64,000 nucleotides of DNA from Chitinophaga sancti (lineage in GTDB: Bacteria; Bacteroidota; Bacteroidia; Chitinophagales; Chitinophagaceae), in contig NZ_CP139247.1 of NCBI RefSeq assembly GCF_034087045.1, forward strand, positions 3,870,001 to 3,934,000, given 5' to 3'. Below, piece by piece: positions 24,458 to 34,667 of the stretch. The stretch's first letter is position 1. Every line of letters starts with the position of its first letter. Below the pieces are notes generated by a model. It was not told where the DNA came from. It did no database searches and saw only the letters and a list, made by a program, of their open reading frames with translations. Position numbers and translations under genes: made by a program.

Positions 24458-25972
24458 ATGAAAAGAACCCTTCTGCTACTTGGCCTCACCGTGCTCACAC
24501 TCCTGCACGGCTGTACAAAGCCAGAATCTGAGCAAAGACTATCAGGTTCCTCCACGTTTAAAGCTGTCACCGCCGCCAGCACTTCGGTCATCTTTACAAA
24601 TCCTTTACCATCACTCGACAACGGTAGTTATTACGATCCATGGGTGATTAACATTGGCGGGTATTTTTATTATTGTGGTTCCGACGGCGGGCGTTTATGG
24701 ATTACAAAGTCGGCTACACTTGAAAACCTTTTACAGCAGACAAAGACTTACATTTTCACACCACCATCCGGTACGGGATATAGCGGGGAGCTGTGGGCGC
24801 CTGAGCTGCATTACCTGAATGGCAAATGGTATGTGTACTTTGCTGCAGATGATGGTACGAATGCCAATCACCGTATGTATGTACTGGAAGGTGGCACGGA
24901 TGCCAGCAATCCACTGAACGGTACTTACAGTTTCAAGACGAAGCTGAATGCTACTACTGATCGTTGGGCGATAGACGGACATCCGTTTGTGTACAACAGT
25001 CAGTTGTATTTTGTATGGTCAGGATGGGAAGGTACGACGAACGTATCCCAGTACCTCTACATCGCGAAGATGAGTAACCCTTATACCATCGATGGGGACA
25101 GGGTTGAAATCTCCAGACCAGATTATTCATGGGAGCAGGTAGGTACACCTACGGTAAATGAAGGCCCTACTTCCCTGATCAGCGGCAACACGGTGCACAT
25201 TATTTATTCTGCCAGTGGCAGCTGGACGAACGATTATTGTTTGGGACGGATCACCTGTACAAACGGGAACCTGTTGTCCAAAGCTTCCTGGACAAAAAAT
25301 TCAACGGCTGTATTTTCCAGGTTCGGAAATGTGTATGGTCCCGGTCATGCTTCTTTTGTGAAGTCACCGGATAATATCCAGAACTGGATTGTATACCATG
25401 CGGCAAACAGTGATGGCAGTGGATGGGATAGAAGGGTAATGGCGCAGCAGTTTAGCTGGATAGGAGATGAGCCTTTCTTTGGGTACCCGATAGAAAAGGG
25501 AATACCGGTACCGGCGCCTTCAATTGGACCTGGTTATGCAATGCCCATTGCGAATGGCACTTACCGGATCAAATCAAAAGTGACTTCACAGTGTGTGGAT
25601 GTACCGAATGCCGCTTCTACGGCTGGTTTACAAATCCAGGAGTATACGGATAACGGAACGAATGCACAAAAGTGGGTATTTACCTCATTGGGTAATGGGT
25701 ATTACACGATTACGAATGTGGCGTCAGGGTTGAACCTGGATAATGCAGGTGCGTCTACAGCTGCGGGGAATATCCTGATACAGTGGACGGACAATGGGAA
25801 TGCGGCGCAACATTGGAGAGTGCAGGATATGGGGGGTGGATATTATAAACTCATCAATCAAAGGAGTTTGCTGGCGCTAAATGTGCCGTATAGTAACCAG
25901 ACCCCGGGTACGAAACTGGAACAGTGGTATGAGAATCAGTATGACGCGGAGTTGTGGCAGATCATACCATAA
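24458..25972 (+). CDS. GH43-type glycosidase with ricin-type lectin domain, lipoprotein
   Basis: From ATG 24458 the product is 504 residues with lipobox LLHGC, so it is probably a surface or periplasmic lipoprotein. The first 330 residues look like a five-bladed GH43 propeller: YYDPWVINIGGYFYY (candidate base Asp), LWAPELHYLNGKWYVYFAAD, DGHPFVYNSQLYFVWSGWEG, NEGPTSLISG and GPGHASFV. The last 145 residues are a ricin-B/CBM13 lectin with three QxW-like repeats (QKWVF, QHWRV, ELWQI). It likely acts on arabinan or arabinoxylan side chains. An upstream in-frame ATG at 24404 lies inside the terminator and is rejected. Confidence 0.88.
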   Translation: MKRTLLLLGLTVLTLLHGCTKPESEQRLSGSSTFKAVTAASTSVIFTNPLPSLDNGSYYDPWVINIGGYFYYCGSDGGRLWITKSATLENLLQQTKTYIFTPPSGTGYSGELWAPELHYLNGKWYVYFAADDGTNANHRMYVLEGGTDASNPLNGTYSFKTKLNATTDRWAIDGHPFVYNSQLYFVWSGWEGTTNVSQYLYIAKMSNPYTIDGDRVEISRPDYSWEQVGTPTVNEGPTSLISGNTVHIIYSASGSWTNDYCLGRITCTNGNLLSKASWTKNSTAVFSRFGNVYGPGHASFVKSPDNIQNWIVYHAANSDGSGWDRRVMAQQFSWIGDEPFFGYPIEKGIPVPAPSIGPGYAMPIANGTYRIKSKVTSQCVDVPNAASTAGLQIQEYTDNGTNAQKWVFTSLGNGYYTITNVASGLNLDNAGASTAAGNILIQWTDNGNAAQHWRVQDMGGGYYKLINQRSLLALNVPYSNQTPGTKLEQWYENQYDAELWQIIP

Positions 25973-25984
25973 AGTGATGGATTT

Positions 25985-26018
25985 AAGGAAAGCCTGCCAA
26001 TACCGGCAGGCTTTCCTT
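25985..26018 (+). terminator. Terminator after GH43-lectin gene
   Basis: Perfect 14-bp arms (25985-25998 and 26005-26018) with a 6-nt loop and a following TTTT. It starts 12 bp after the stop codon. Confidence 0.88.
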
Positions 26019-26183
26019 TTAATAAAAAAGATCGTCCTTTAATAACTAATGTCTTTTTAGTTGATTAATAGTTATTTATAAATCCTGTAGTCGTTTTGTA
26101 GTCGCGCTTGTAGTCCTCCTGTGACCATGGTTATTTGGAAAGATACCCTTGCTCCCGGACATTTGTGCCTACAAATTCTTTAT

Positions 26184-28649
26184 ATGAAATACCGATTACT
26201 AGCCAGCTGTTTGTTACTCCTTACCGGAAGCATTAGGGCACAGCAAAAATACGAAGGCGGCTCCCTCTTTGTGCAGGGATTTGCCAGGGTAATAGACCAG
26301 GGACAATCTATTTATATCGACAGCACTGGCAAAATAGCTTTTGACACCATTTATAATGATAGAAGTCTCTCAGAAGGCTGGGTCGACATCGACACCGTTT
26401 ACCTGCCACAAGACATTCTGCAGGTAGGCTTAAAAGGCAAACAGGGGGTGATGACGGTGTTAGGCAAATGGATATTGCCACCCGAATATGATACCATTGA
26501 CACGCAATCCGTAGAACAATGGATGGTGAAAAAAGACAATAAAGTAAGTTTGTATACCTCCAAAGGGTTTATACTCCCCTTCCGGTTTGAAGATAGTAAT
26601 CAACTGGACAGCGCCTGGTTTGCCGTAAAGGAAAACGGGAAATGGGGCGTATACAATAAGGAAACGGATCAATTGACCGTACCTTATACTTACGAGGATA
26701 TAGATTACTGTTATGGTTGCAACACCAAAGGTGATTACGTATTTGCCCAAAAAGATGGCAAATGGGGGGTGATGAGTTTCAACAACGAGATATTAGTGCC
26801 CTTTGAATACGATCACGAGCATATCAATATGCGGAGTGATGAATGGATAGAATCCCTCTATAAGGATGGCCGGAAGTACAGCATCAATCTCAGAACAAAG
26901 AAAGTAGAAATAGATACCTGCGAATGTCTGCCAACAGAGGATCTGTCAAGTCTGGATACACAGCTGGGCAACTATACCGGGCAGCGTAGAAATGGCAAAT
27001 GGGGGTTGGTGAATGCACAGGGCAAATTGATCCTTGACCATGTATATGACGACATTAACAATTTCGGTGACAGCAGCGGGGTAGTGGGCATCGTCCGTAA
27101 TGAAAAATATGGGGTGGCAGATAGTACAGGTAAGATCATCATTCCACTGGCTTATGATTATTGGGTGGAACCACAGTGTAATGGAGCTGTATTTTTAGGA
27201 GAAAAAAACGGGAAAGGCGTTGCATTTGACAAAACCGGGAAACAGATCTTAACACAATACAGCCATTTTAAAACAATGGCCCTGGAAGATGGGACGAGGA
27301 TGATCTCGATTGTACAGGGTAAGTTAATGGGTTTTTATAACCCTGCCAGCGGCAAACTGGTACCTCCTAAATACACGACCCTCAGTTATTATGGTGATTC
27401 ACATTACCTCACAATCGGGGTAGGTGACAAATATGGATATATCGACAAAGAAGGGAAAACGATTGTACCACCTATCTACGATTACACAGATCTTCATTAC
27501 ATAACCGGGAATGACCTGCTGGTAAAAGTGACCCTGAAAGATAAAATGGGTGTGTTTGATATCAAACAACAGAAAGTGATCATTCCGCTCGTGTACGATT
27601 ACATTTCCAACTATACAGACAGCTCCATCCTGCAGGTGAGCAAAAACGGGTTAAATGGATTGTATGATATTTCAGGCAAGCTGCTTTGTCCGGTGAAATA
27701 TAAAGACATCATTCCTTTTGACACCGTATATTCCTATTTAAAGGCGAAGGATACATCAAAAGTAGAAGTATTGAACAACCGTACACATGAGCTGACAAAA
27801 CTGCCATGGGATACCGCGTTTGTGGCATATGAAGGCCATTTTTTGCTGGTATGGGAGCATGGTAAGAGTTTCATCTATGATATAGAGAAAAAGCAGCGGG
27901 TAGAAGGCGCTTATTCAAAAGGTGGTTATCCTGAATACCTGGGGTATTTTGTAAATCACCGTGCGAGTATCATGAAGAACAAAAAGTTTGGTTATATCGA
28001 TCCGAAAGGAGATTTCGTGATCCAGCCTAAGTATGATTATATTTCTAATTTCCACAAAGGGGTAGCAGCAGTGTATCAATGCCTGGATACGGCGAATCGC
28101 ATTTACAAATACGGCTATGTAGATTCAACAGGCAGGGAAATCGTACCGGTTATTTATGATTTACCGCAGCAGATTGTGCAGCGATTTTCAGAAGAAGCTT
28201 TCTTTGGAGAGGAAGATGCAGAGACGCTGGTGCTGATGAAAAACGATGGCAGAAGAGGTCTGGCAGGGTTAAATGGCAGGATTATATTGCCGGTGAACTA
28301 CGATAATATCTCTCCAGAAAAACATGGCAAGGGTTACCTGGTACAACAGGGAGATAAGTTCGGTATCCTGGATACGAATGGCAATGAAATATTGAAACCC
28401 CAATATGTAGATATCATGCTGAATGAAATGGCAGGGTATGATGGCAAGGTATCATTTAGTTTTCCGGTAATGGCGAGAGAAGGTAATGATGATAACTGGA
28501 TGTATATAAACGAACATGGCAAATCGATCGGTGTGAAGGTAGCAGCTTATGTAGATATGAGGATATTGGATTGGGGAGAATTACCGATAATAGATCCCCC
28601 GGTCGTGCCGGCGCCACCGTTGCCAGGCGGAGATAAAGAGCCACAATAA
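26184..28649 (+). CDS. WG-repeat secreted protein
   Basis: From ATG 26184 the product is 821 residues with a signal peptide (cleavage near SIRAQ). It then consists of about sixteen WG repeats, each roughly 35-50 residues with a core such as NGKWGVYN, KDGKWGVMS, GDKYGYID or KKFGYID and a following IVPPIYDY segment, ending in a proline-rich tail. WG-repeat proteins are common in Bacteroidota and are presumed to be beta-rich scaffolds with no known catalysis. An upstream ATG at 26121 would bury the signal peptide. The repeats are diverged, not recent duplicates. Confidence 0.87.
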   Translation: MKYRLLASCLLLLTGSIRAQQKYEGGSLFVQGFARVIDQGQSIYIDSTGKIAFDTIYNDRSLSEGWVDIDTVYLPQDILQVGLKGKQGVMTVLGKWILPPEYDTIDTQSVEQWMVKKDNKVSLYTSKGFILPFRFEDSNQLDSAWFAVKENGKWGVYNKETDQLTVPYTYEDIDYCYGCNTKGDYVFAQKDGKWGVMSFNNEILVPFEYDHEHINMRSDEWIESLYKDGRKYSINLRTKKVEIDTCECLPTEDLSSLDTQLGNYTGQRRNGKWGLVNAQGKLILDHVYDDINNFGDSSGVVGIVRNEKYGVADSTGKIIIPLAYDYWVEPQCNGAVFLGEKNGKGVAFDKTGKQILTQYSHFKTMALEDGTRMISIVQGKLMGFYNPASGKLVPPKYTTLSYYGDSHYLTIGVGDKYGYIDKEGKTIVPPIYDYTDLHYITGNDLLVKVTLKDKMGVFDIKQQKVIIPLVYDYISNYTDSSILQVSKNGLNGLYDISGKLLCPVKYKDIIPFDTVYSYLKAKDTSKVEVLNNRTHELTKLPWDTAFVAYEGHFLLVWEHGKSFIYDIEKKQRVEGAYSKGGYPEYLGYFVNHRASIMKNKKFGYIDPKGDFVIQPKYDYISNFHKGVAAVYQCLDTANRIYKYGYVDSTGREIVPVIYDLPQQIVQRFSEEAFFGEEDAETLVLMKNDGRRGLAGLNGRIILPVNYDNISPEKHGKGYLVQQGDKFGILDTNGNEILKPQYVDIMLNEMAGYDGKVSFSFPVMAREGNDDNWMYINEHGKSIGVKVAAYVDMRILDWGELPIIDPPVVPAPPLPGGDKEPQ

Positions 28650-28694
28650 AAAGAATGAGCGCCTGAGGCGTTTAAATGGCAACCGTAACAGCAT

Positions 28695-28732
28695 AAAAGG
28701 GAGTGTATCAAAAGTATGATACACTCCCTTTT
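28695..28732. terminator. Terminator after WG-repeat gene
   Basis: Perfect 16-bp arms (28695-28710 and 28717-28732), with AAAAGGG on the left and CCCTTTT on the right. The core GTATCA...AAGTA...TGATAC resembles the hairpin at 43901-43942. Confidence 0.9.
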
Positions 28733-28737
28733 CTTTT

Positions 28738-28745
28738 TACCTTTG
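28738..28745 (+). promoter_or_regulatory. -7 box TACCTTTG before GH43-discoidin gene
   Basis: The box ends 7 bases before the ATG at 28753 and begins 6 bases after the preceding terminator, leaving little room for a leader. The -33 position would fall inside the terminator arm. Confidence 0.4.
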
Positions 28746-28752
28746 ATCTGTT

Positions 28753-30465
28753 ATGAAAAAGATACTCCTTTCCATCTGCTTATTCATCAGCATGGTGAGC
28801 CATGCACAGCACACCACTTATTGCAATCCAATCAATATTGACTATGGCTATACACCTATTCCCGACTTTGCGGAATGGGGAAAACATAGGGCCACAGCAG
28901 ACCCTGTCATAGTGAATTACAAAGGAACCTATTATTTGTTTTCGACGAACCAATGGGGCTATTGGTATAGCGAAGATAGGGTGAACTGGACCTTTGTATC
29001 CAGGCGGTTTCTGCGCCCCTGGAATGCAGGATACGATGAATTATGTGCGCCGGCAGTGGGTGTAGTGGGAGATACGATGATTGTATTTGGGTCAACCTAT
29101 ACACGGAACTTTACTTTATGGATGAGCACCTCGCCGAAGGAGAATGCCTGGAAACCATTGGTAGATTCTTTTGAAATTGGAGGTTGGGATCCCGCATTCT
29201 TTACGGATGATGATGGCCGTTTGTATATGTATAACGGGAGTAGTAACCGGTATCCATTATATGGCGTGGAGCTGGATCGTACGAGTTTTAAACCGGTCGG
29301 AACCAGACAGGAAATGTATTTGCTGGAACCCTGGAGATATGGCTGGCAGCGGTTTGGAGAGCATATGGATAATACCTTCCTGGATCCGTTTATTGAAGGT
29401 GCCTGGATGACGAAATACCATGGTAAATATTACCTGCAATATGGCGCACCGGGTACAGAAATGAGCGGGTATGCAGATGGTGTGATAGTAGGCCCTGCAC
29501 CATTAGGGAATCACTTCACACCACAATCAGATCCATTGTCATTCAAAGCTGGTGGCTTTGCAAGAGGTGCAGGGCATGGCGCTACATTTACAGATAACAA
29601 AGGTGCATATTGGCATGTGAGCACAATGGGCATCAGTGTGAAGAATAATTTTGAACGCAGGATCGGCATCTGGCCGGCAGGATTTGACCAGGATGATATG
29701 ATGTATTGTAATACAGCCTTTGGCGATTACCCGCATTATACAAATGGTGATTTTACCGGGTGGATGTTGTTGAATTATAACAAGCCGGTAACGGTATCGT
29801 CTACATTAGGACGTTATACTGCCAACAATGCGGTAGATGAGGATATTAAAACCTATTGGAGTGCCGCCAGTGGCGATGCAGGAGAGTGGATACAATCTGA
29901 TTTGGGCAATGTGTCTGAAGTACATGCCGTGCAGGTAAACTATGCAGACCAGGATGCCACTTTCTTAGGCAAGCAAACGGATATTTATCACCAGTATAAA
30001 TTGATGTATTCATTAGATGGAAAGAAATGGGTGTCATTAATCGATAAAAGCAAAAATAAAACGGATGTGCCGCATGATTATGTCGCATTCGCAACGCCTT
30101 TAAAAGCCAGGTATATCAGGCTGGAAAATGTACATATGCCAACCGGGAAGTTTGCCATCAGTGGTTTGCGGGTATTTGGAAATGCATCAGGCCGCAAACC
30201 CGTTCAACCGGAAAACCTTATCGTGCTGCGTACAGAAAAAGATAAGCGGAGTGCATGGGTAAAATGGAAGCCAGCCACGGATGCTTATGCCTATAATATT
30301 TACTATGGTACCGCACCTGGTAAGTTGTATACAAATATCATGGTGTACAATGCAAATGAATACTGGTTAAAAACACTGGATACGGAGAAGATTTATTATT
30401 TTACAATAGAAGCCATTAATGAAAATGGGGTATCGGACAAGACCAGGGTGCTGAAGGTCGAATAA
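28753..30465 (+). CDS. GH43-type enzyme with discoidin and Fn3 domains
   Basis: The 570-residue product has a signal peptide (cleavage near SHAQ). A GH43-like propeller spans about 20-335, with ATADPVIVNYKGTYYLF (candidate base Asp), DELCAPAVGVVGDTMIVFGS, GGWDPAFFTDDDGRLYMYNG and AGHGATFTDNKG. An F5/8-type discoidin domain follows (about 345-475, VDEDIKTYWSAASGDAGEWIQSDLG), then an Fn3 domain (about 485-570). Discoidin modules bind glycans and help retain the enzyme on polysaccharide. It lies between the WG-repeat and porin genes and is not arranged as a classical SusC/D locus. Confidence 0.88.
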   Translation: MKKILLSICLFISMVSHAQHTTYCNPINIDYGYTPIPDFAEWGKHRATADPVIVNYKGTYYLFSTNQWGYWYSEDRVNWTFVSRRFLRPWNAGYDELCAPAVGVVGDTMIVFGSTYTRNFTLWMSTSPKENAWKPLVDSFEIGGWDPAFFTDDDGRLYMYNGSSNRYPLYGVELDRTSFKPVGTRQEMYLLEPWRYGWQRFGEHMDNTFLDPFIEGAWMTKYHGKYYLQYGAPGTEMSGYADGVIVGPAPLGNHFTPQSDPLSFKAGGFARGAGHGATFTDNKGAYWHVSTMGISVKNNFERRIGIWPAGFDQDDMMYCNTAFGDYPHYTNGDFTGWMLLNYNKPVTVSSTLGRYTANNAVDEDIKTYWSAASGDAGEWIQSDLGNVSEVHAVQVNYADQDATFLGKQTDIYHQYKLMYSLDGKKWVSLIDKSKNKTDVPHDYVAFATPLKARYIRLENVHMPTGKFAISGLRVFGNASGRKPVQPENLIVLRTEKDKRSAWVKWKPATDAYAYNIYYGTAPGKLYTNIMVYNANEYWLKTLDTEKIYYFTIEAINENGVSDKTRVLKVE

Positions 30466-30643
30466 TCATTCTAACTTATGAAATCCCATTAAAAATGATA
30501 AATCTCAGCTCCTCACCCGCCTTCAATCATACATAAAAGGTGGCTAACGATTTTGGACCGATTATCCTATTAATACGCCGTTTATTACCAGCTGAAAAAC
30601 CATCTGATTTTCATCTTTGCACTGTTAAACAACACAATTGAAG

Positions 30644-32026
30644 ATGAAACGAGCCTTCTTGTGTATCCTCGCGTTTTTTCCACTACTCATCTATGCGCAG
30701 GATACCATCAAAAAACGGCCTGCTCCGAAATTCTTACCACTGAATTATGAAGAAGATTACCGCTATCTCTCGAATAAGGAGCTAAGAACCGGACTATGGG
30801 CAAAACTGAAATACATTCCTCTATGGAAAAACGGATACATTACTATCGGTGGTGAAATCCGTCCCAGAGGGGAGTTTAGACAACATTTAAAATATGGTAA
30901 AGGCAATGAAGACCAGGGCTTCGACTGGCAACAACGCTCCCGCTTATGGGCTGATATCCATATTTTAACTAACCTCCGGGTATTTGGTGAAGTACAATCC
31001 GGTACTACCTACGAACTGGATTATAATCCCTCTCTGACAGACTATAACCCCGGCGAACTCCACCAGGCATTTGCTGAATATACGGTGAACTTAGGCGCCG
31101 GCAGCAAAGTATATTTCAGAGCTGGCCGCCAGGAGATCTTGTTTAACAAAGCACGTTTATTCGATGTAAGACAGCCACCCAATAACCGTCACTCTTTTGA
31201 TGCAGGTAGGATCGGTGTGAAATTGGGCGCGTGGAATTTCGGTGTGATCGGTGGGGAGGAAGTACAGGACAAAGCCGGTTACTTCAACGACCCTTCCAAC
31301 AAGAACCTGAAATTTGGTGCTGCACATGTATCCCTTAAATTAGGTGGTGTATTGCCAAATTCTACGGCAGAACTGCTGTATATCTATACCGATAAAAAAG
31401 GTGCTGCCAATGCGCTGTACAACGGCACTAGAAATACTTTGTCCGCCCGCATCGGTGGTGTAGAAGGAGGCTGGAACTACGATGTAGAACTGGTAGGTCA
31501 GACAGGTAAAAGCAATGCAGGAAAACAGATCCATGCATGGTATGTGGCGACAGAAAGTGCCTATACCTTTAAGGCAAAATGGAAACCATTCGTAGGTACC
31601 CGCATCGATATCGCTTCAGGTGATAAAGACTCAACTGACAACAAGAGTAACAGCTATGACTATCTCTGGTCAAAAGGTATGAGCTGGGTGCCGGATCTGG
31701 GGTATACCAACATCGCAGCAGTAGGTCCGATATTCGGTTGTAAGCCAACAGCAAAACTGAGCATTGACTTTACCGTGCAGGAACTGTGGCGTACTTCCAG
31801 GGAAGATGGTATCTATGCCATGTCTGGTATACAAATCAGAAGCGCCAGTGCTGGTACTTCCAGTGTAATAGGAACACGCTGTGTAGCGAAAGCAGAATAC
31901 CAGCTGAATCCATTCCTGCTATTTGGTGCATATATGAACGAAACCTTCAAAGGAGAATACTTAAAACAGGCAGGTAGTAGCCAGAACATGGTGTACGCAC
32001 ACCTGTATAGTGTATTCAGATTCTAA
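30644..32026 (+). CDS. Alginate-export-type outer-membrane porin
   Basis: From ATG 30644 the product is 460 residues with a signal peptide ending near IYAQ. It matches the alginate_exp (AlgE-like) barrel family: GGEIRPRGEFRQ, QQRSRLWADI, NLRVFGEVQSG, FRAGRQEILF and a C-terminal strand ending YSVFRF with the terminal Phe of outer-membrane barrels. Such proteins form anion- or oligosaccharide-permeable channels. The gene is followed by a strong bidirectional terminator. A TTG two codons upstream is unlikely to be the start. Confidence 0.85.
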   Translation: MKRAFLCILAFFPLLIYAQDTIKKRPAPKFLPLNYEEDYRYLSNKELRTGLWAKLKYIPLWKNGYITIGGEIRPRGEFRQHLKYGKGNEDQGFDWQQRSRLWADIHILTNLRVFGEVQSGTTYELDYNPSLTDYNPGELHQAFAEYTVNLGAGSKVYFRAGRQEILFNKARLFDVRQPPNNRHSFDAGRIGVKLGAWNFGVIGGEEVQDKAGYFNDPSNKNLKFGAAHVSLKLGGVLPNSTAELLYIYTDKKGAANALYNGTRNTLSARIGGVEGGWNYDVELVGQTGKSNAGKQIHAWYVATESAYTFKAKWKPFVGTRIDIASGDKDSTDNKSNSYDYLWSKGMSWVPDLGYTNIAAVGPIFGCKPTAKLSIDFTVQELWRTSREDGIYAMSGIQIRSASAGTSSVIGTRCVAKAEYQLNPFLLFGAYMNETFKGEYLKQAGSSQNMVYAHLYSVFRF

Positions 32027-32041
32027 TTTAACCATTACCCA

Positions 32042-32083
32042 AAAAGCCGCTGCTTATCCTGAAGGGGATAAGCAGCGGCTTTT
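32042..32083. terminator. Bidirectional terminator between porin and AraC genes
   Basis: Perfect 18-bp arms (32042-32059 and 32066-32083), starting AAAAGCCGCTGC and ending GCGGCTTTT, with a 6-nt loop. It separates two convergent genes. Confidence 0.92.
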
Positions 32084-32092
32084 AAAATGATC

Positions 32093-33001
32093 TCAATCCT
32101 GTTCTATTCTGGCCAGTGGAATTTGCTTGCGATACTCATTGGGCGTTAGCCCGGTATGTTTTTTAAAGAGCCTGGTAAAATAAGAAGGATCATCAAAACC
32201 CAATTCATAAGCAATCTCAGAAATATTGGAATTGAAATGATACAAATGTGCTTTTGCTTTTAGGATCAGTTCCACCTGTACCACCTGCAGTGCCGACATT
32301 TGTTTGAGGGAGCGGCAGATGCGGTTCAGGTGTTTGGCGGTAATGTGCAGGTGATCAGCATACACCTGTAAACTCGTGAATGGACTTTTGGAAACCTTAA
32401 TGAGATGCTGAAATTTCTTGAAATAATATAAATTGTTATTGTGCCCGGATTTGAGCGAAGGCTGTTCGTTGGAGTAGCGATAGAATTGCAGTACTAATAA
32501 GTAGAGCATGTGTTCCAGGATAATCTCTTTCCCTACTTTAGACTCATTGAATTCAGTATGAATTTTATTGAATGATTCCCTGAATGGAGGCAATACATCT
32601 CCTTTCAACACGAAGATGGTTTCCAGCGCATGCAGAATATTCGGATATCTTTCATGCAGAGTCTCCGTATAAAAATCAGAGAAGGTGAGAATACGGCCAT
32701 CTATATGTGCACCGAAATGAAAACCGTGAATACTCAGTGGTGGAATGAAACACATAAAAGGTGCTTCTAAACAGATTTGCTCATCGGCAGTATAAAAAGT
32801 AGCGTACCCACTTTCGACAAAAAATACCTGGTACAATGAACTGTGAAAATGTGCGTCTACTTCCCAGTTGAAATCCTTACTTCTGTTTTCAATTGTTTCA
32901 CAAAAAATATAATTCTCTTTGTGAGTGTTTTTTTCTCTATATAGCCCGGAGTAATTAATGAACTCATGGTGCTGAATGCTGTTCGCGTGCATAGCATACA
33001 T
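32093..33001 (-). CDS. AraC-family regulator (PobR-like), divergent from the UbiD cluster
   Basis: The 302-residue protein has an N-terminal cupin sensor domain (about 40-130: WEVDAHFHSSLYQVFFVESGYATF and FIPPLSIHGFHF) and a C-terminal double helix-turn-helix (about 195-295: HITAKHLNRICRSLK, then ISEIAYELGFDDPSYFTRLFKKHTGLTPNEYR). This arrangement resembles PobR-type activators that respond to hydroxybenzoates. It is divergent from ubiD with 159 bp between, so regulation of that cluster is the natural inference. TAATTTTG lies 8 bases before the ATG. Confidence 0.88.
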   Translation of the reverse strand: MYAMHANSIQHHEFINYSGLYREKNTHKENYIFCETIENRSKDFNWEVDAHFHSSLYQVFFVESGYATFYTADEQICLEAPFMCFIPPLSIHGFHFGAHIDGRILTFSDFYTETLHERYPNILHALETIFVLKGDVLPPFRESFNKIHTEFNESKVGKEIILEHMLYLLVLQFYRYSNEQPSLKSGHNNNLYYFKKFQHLIKVSKSPFTSLQVYADHLHITAKHLNRICRSLKQMSALQVVQVELILKAKAHLYHFNSNISEIAYELGFDDPSYFTRLFKKHTGLTPNEYRKQIPLARIEQD

Positions 33002-33009
33002 TTGAAATT

Positions 33010-33017
33010 CAAAATTA
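33010..33017 (-). promoter_or_regulatory. -7 box TAATTTTG before AraC gene
   Basis: On the minus strand TAATTTTG matches TAnnTTTG and ends 8 bases before the ATG at 33001. The transcript would have a leader of a few bases at most. Confidence 0.4.
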
Positions 33018-33160
33018 AGTGGCCCATGCGCCTTCCATTCTGACCACAGACAGTCGATGGACTGATTTTAATCCGGTTCGAATTGTCCTATTTAATAAGT
33101 CAATAGTGCAAGCACGGCGAATTTTGATGGATGACCTTTGTTTTATAAAACAATAACACA

Positions 33161-34651
33161 ATGAGTCAGGAAAACAAACCCATAGTAATCGATGACTTGC
33201 GGAGTGCATTGGAATTATTGAAAACAATTCCTCAGCAATATCATGAAACAGATGTATTGATCGATCCAAATGCGGACTTGGCAGGTGTATACAAACAAAT
33301 AGGTGCAGGTGGTACCGTACAGCGTCCTACCCGCCTTGGCCCTGCCATGATGTTCACTAATGTAAAGGGGTATCCTGGTGCTAAGGTACTGGTGGGCCTG
33401 CTGGCTAGCAGAGACAGAGTAGCGGCTATGTTGGGTGCGCCAGGCGTAGAACTGGGTAAATACATGGGTCAGGCTGTAAAGAATTACATTGCCCCTGTAG
33501 TGGTACCCAATGCAGGGGCCCCCTGCCAGGAAGTAGTGTACAAAGCTACCGACAAGGATTTTGACCTGAGAAAGATCCTGCCTGCACCAACGAATACACC
33601 TGAAGATGCGGGTCCTTATTTCTGCGAAGGACTGGTATTAGGCTCAGATCCTGAAACAGGCCACAGCGATGTAACTATTCACCGCCTCTGCGTACAGGGC
33701 AAAGATTCCATCTCCATCTATTTTGCACCAGGCAGACACATAGATGCCTTCCGTGAAAAAGCAGAGAAAGCTGGCAAACCACTGCCTATTACCATCAACA
33801 TGGGGCTTGATCCTGCTATCATGATCGGCTCCTGTTTTGAAGCGCCTACCACACCATTTGGCTTTGACGAACTGTCCATAGCCGGTGGTCTGCGCAAGAA
33901 ACCAGTAGAACTGGTAAAATCCCTTACCATCAACCAACATGCTATCGCGAAGGCCGAAATCGTGATTGAAGGTGAAATTCTGCCAAACGTAAGAGTAGTA
34001 GAAGACCAGAACACCAACACAGGTCACGCTATGCCTGAATTTCCAGGTTATAACGGTCCTGCGAACCAATCACTGCCACTGATCAGGGTAACAGCGATTA
34101 CCACCCGCAAAAAACCGATTATGCAAACACTGATAGGTCCGGGTGAAGAACATACCAGCCTGGCAGGTATTCCAACAGAAGCCAGCATTTACAACGCTGT
34201 AGAAGCTGCACTGCCTGGTTTGCTGAAAAACGTGTATGCACATACCTCCGGTGGTGGTAAATTCATGAGCATACTGCAAATTCAGAAAACCAAACCAACA
34301 GATCAGGGTCGTGAAAGACAAGCTGCGCTGGTAGCCTTTGCTGCTTATTCTGAACTGAAACAGGTGATCCTGGTGGATGACGATGTAGACATCTTTGACA
34401 GCAACGACGTATTTTGGGCAATGACTACCCGTTACCAGGGCGATATCAGCACCATTTTTATTCCAGGTGTTCGTTGTCACCCACTGGATCCTTCACAGGA
34501 CCCTTCATTCGATCCTAAGATTTTAGGTAAGGGTATTTCAACCAAGACTATCTTTGACTGTACCGTTCCATGGAATCTGAAAGACAGATTCAAACGTGCG
34601 CAGTTCAAAGAAGTAGATGCAACGCCTTATTTACCTGAGTGGTTTAAATAA
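33161..34651 (+). CDS. UbiD-family decarboxylase (gallate/hydroxybenzoate type)
   Basis: The 496-residue protein is full length for the UbiD family, which decarboxylates aromatic or alpha,beta-unsaturated acids using prenylated FMN. Features resembling the LpdC/AroY/ShdC group include RLGPAMMFTNVKGYPGAKV, SDVTIHRLCVQ, KAEIVIEGEI with the catalytic Glu region, IPTEASIYNAVEAALPG, RQAALVAFAAYSELKQVILVDDDVDIFD and HPLDPS. A ubiX-type gene two genes downstream would supply the cofactor. It begins the cluster, divergent from the AraC regulator, with GACCTTTG about 20 bases before the start. The exact substrate is not readable from sequence. Confidence 0.92.
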   Translation: MSQENKPIVIDDLRSALELLKTIPQQYHETDVLIDPNADLAGVYKQIGAGGTVQRPTRLGPAMMFTNVKGYPGAKVLVGLLASRDRVAAMLGAPGVELGKYMGQAVKNYIAPVVVPNAGAPCQEVVYKATDKDFDLRKILPAPTNTPEDAGPYFCEGLVLGSDPETGHSDVTIHRLCVQGKDSISIYFAPGRHIDAFREKAEKAGKPLPITINMGLDPAIMIGSCFEAPTTPFGFDELSIAGGLRKKPVELVKSLTINQHAIAKAEIVIEGEILPNVRVVEDQNTNTGHAMPEFPGYNGPANQSLPLIRVTAITTRKKPIMQTLIGPGEEHTSLAGIPTEASIYNAVEAALPGLLKNVYAHTSGGGKFMSILQIQKTKPTDQGRERQAALVAFAAYSELKQVILVDDDVDIFDSNDVFWAMTTRYQGDISTIFIPGVRCHPLDPSQDPSFDPKILGKGISTKTIFDCTVPWNLKDRFKRAQFKEVDATPYLPEWFK

Positions 34652-34667
34652 ACAGATGAAAAAAAAC

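Noticed and set aside
26025..26120. Triple GTAGTC-like repetition upstream of the WG gene
   Set aside because: The copies are too short and irregular to support a defined repeat or operator.
33060..33090. GGTTCGAATT resembling a tRNA T-loop
   Set aside because: No cloverleaf or acceptor stem surrounds it; no tRNA was found in the window.
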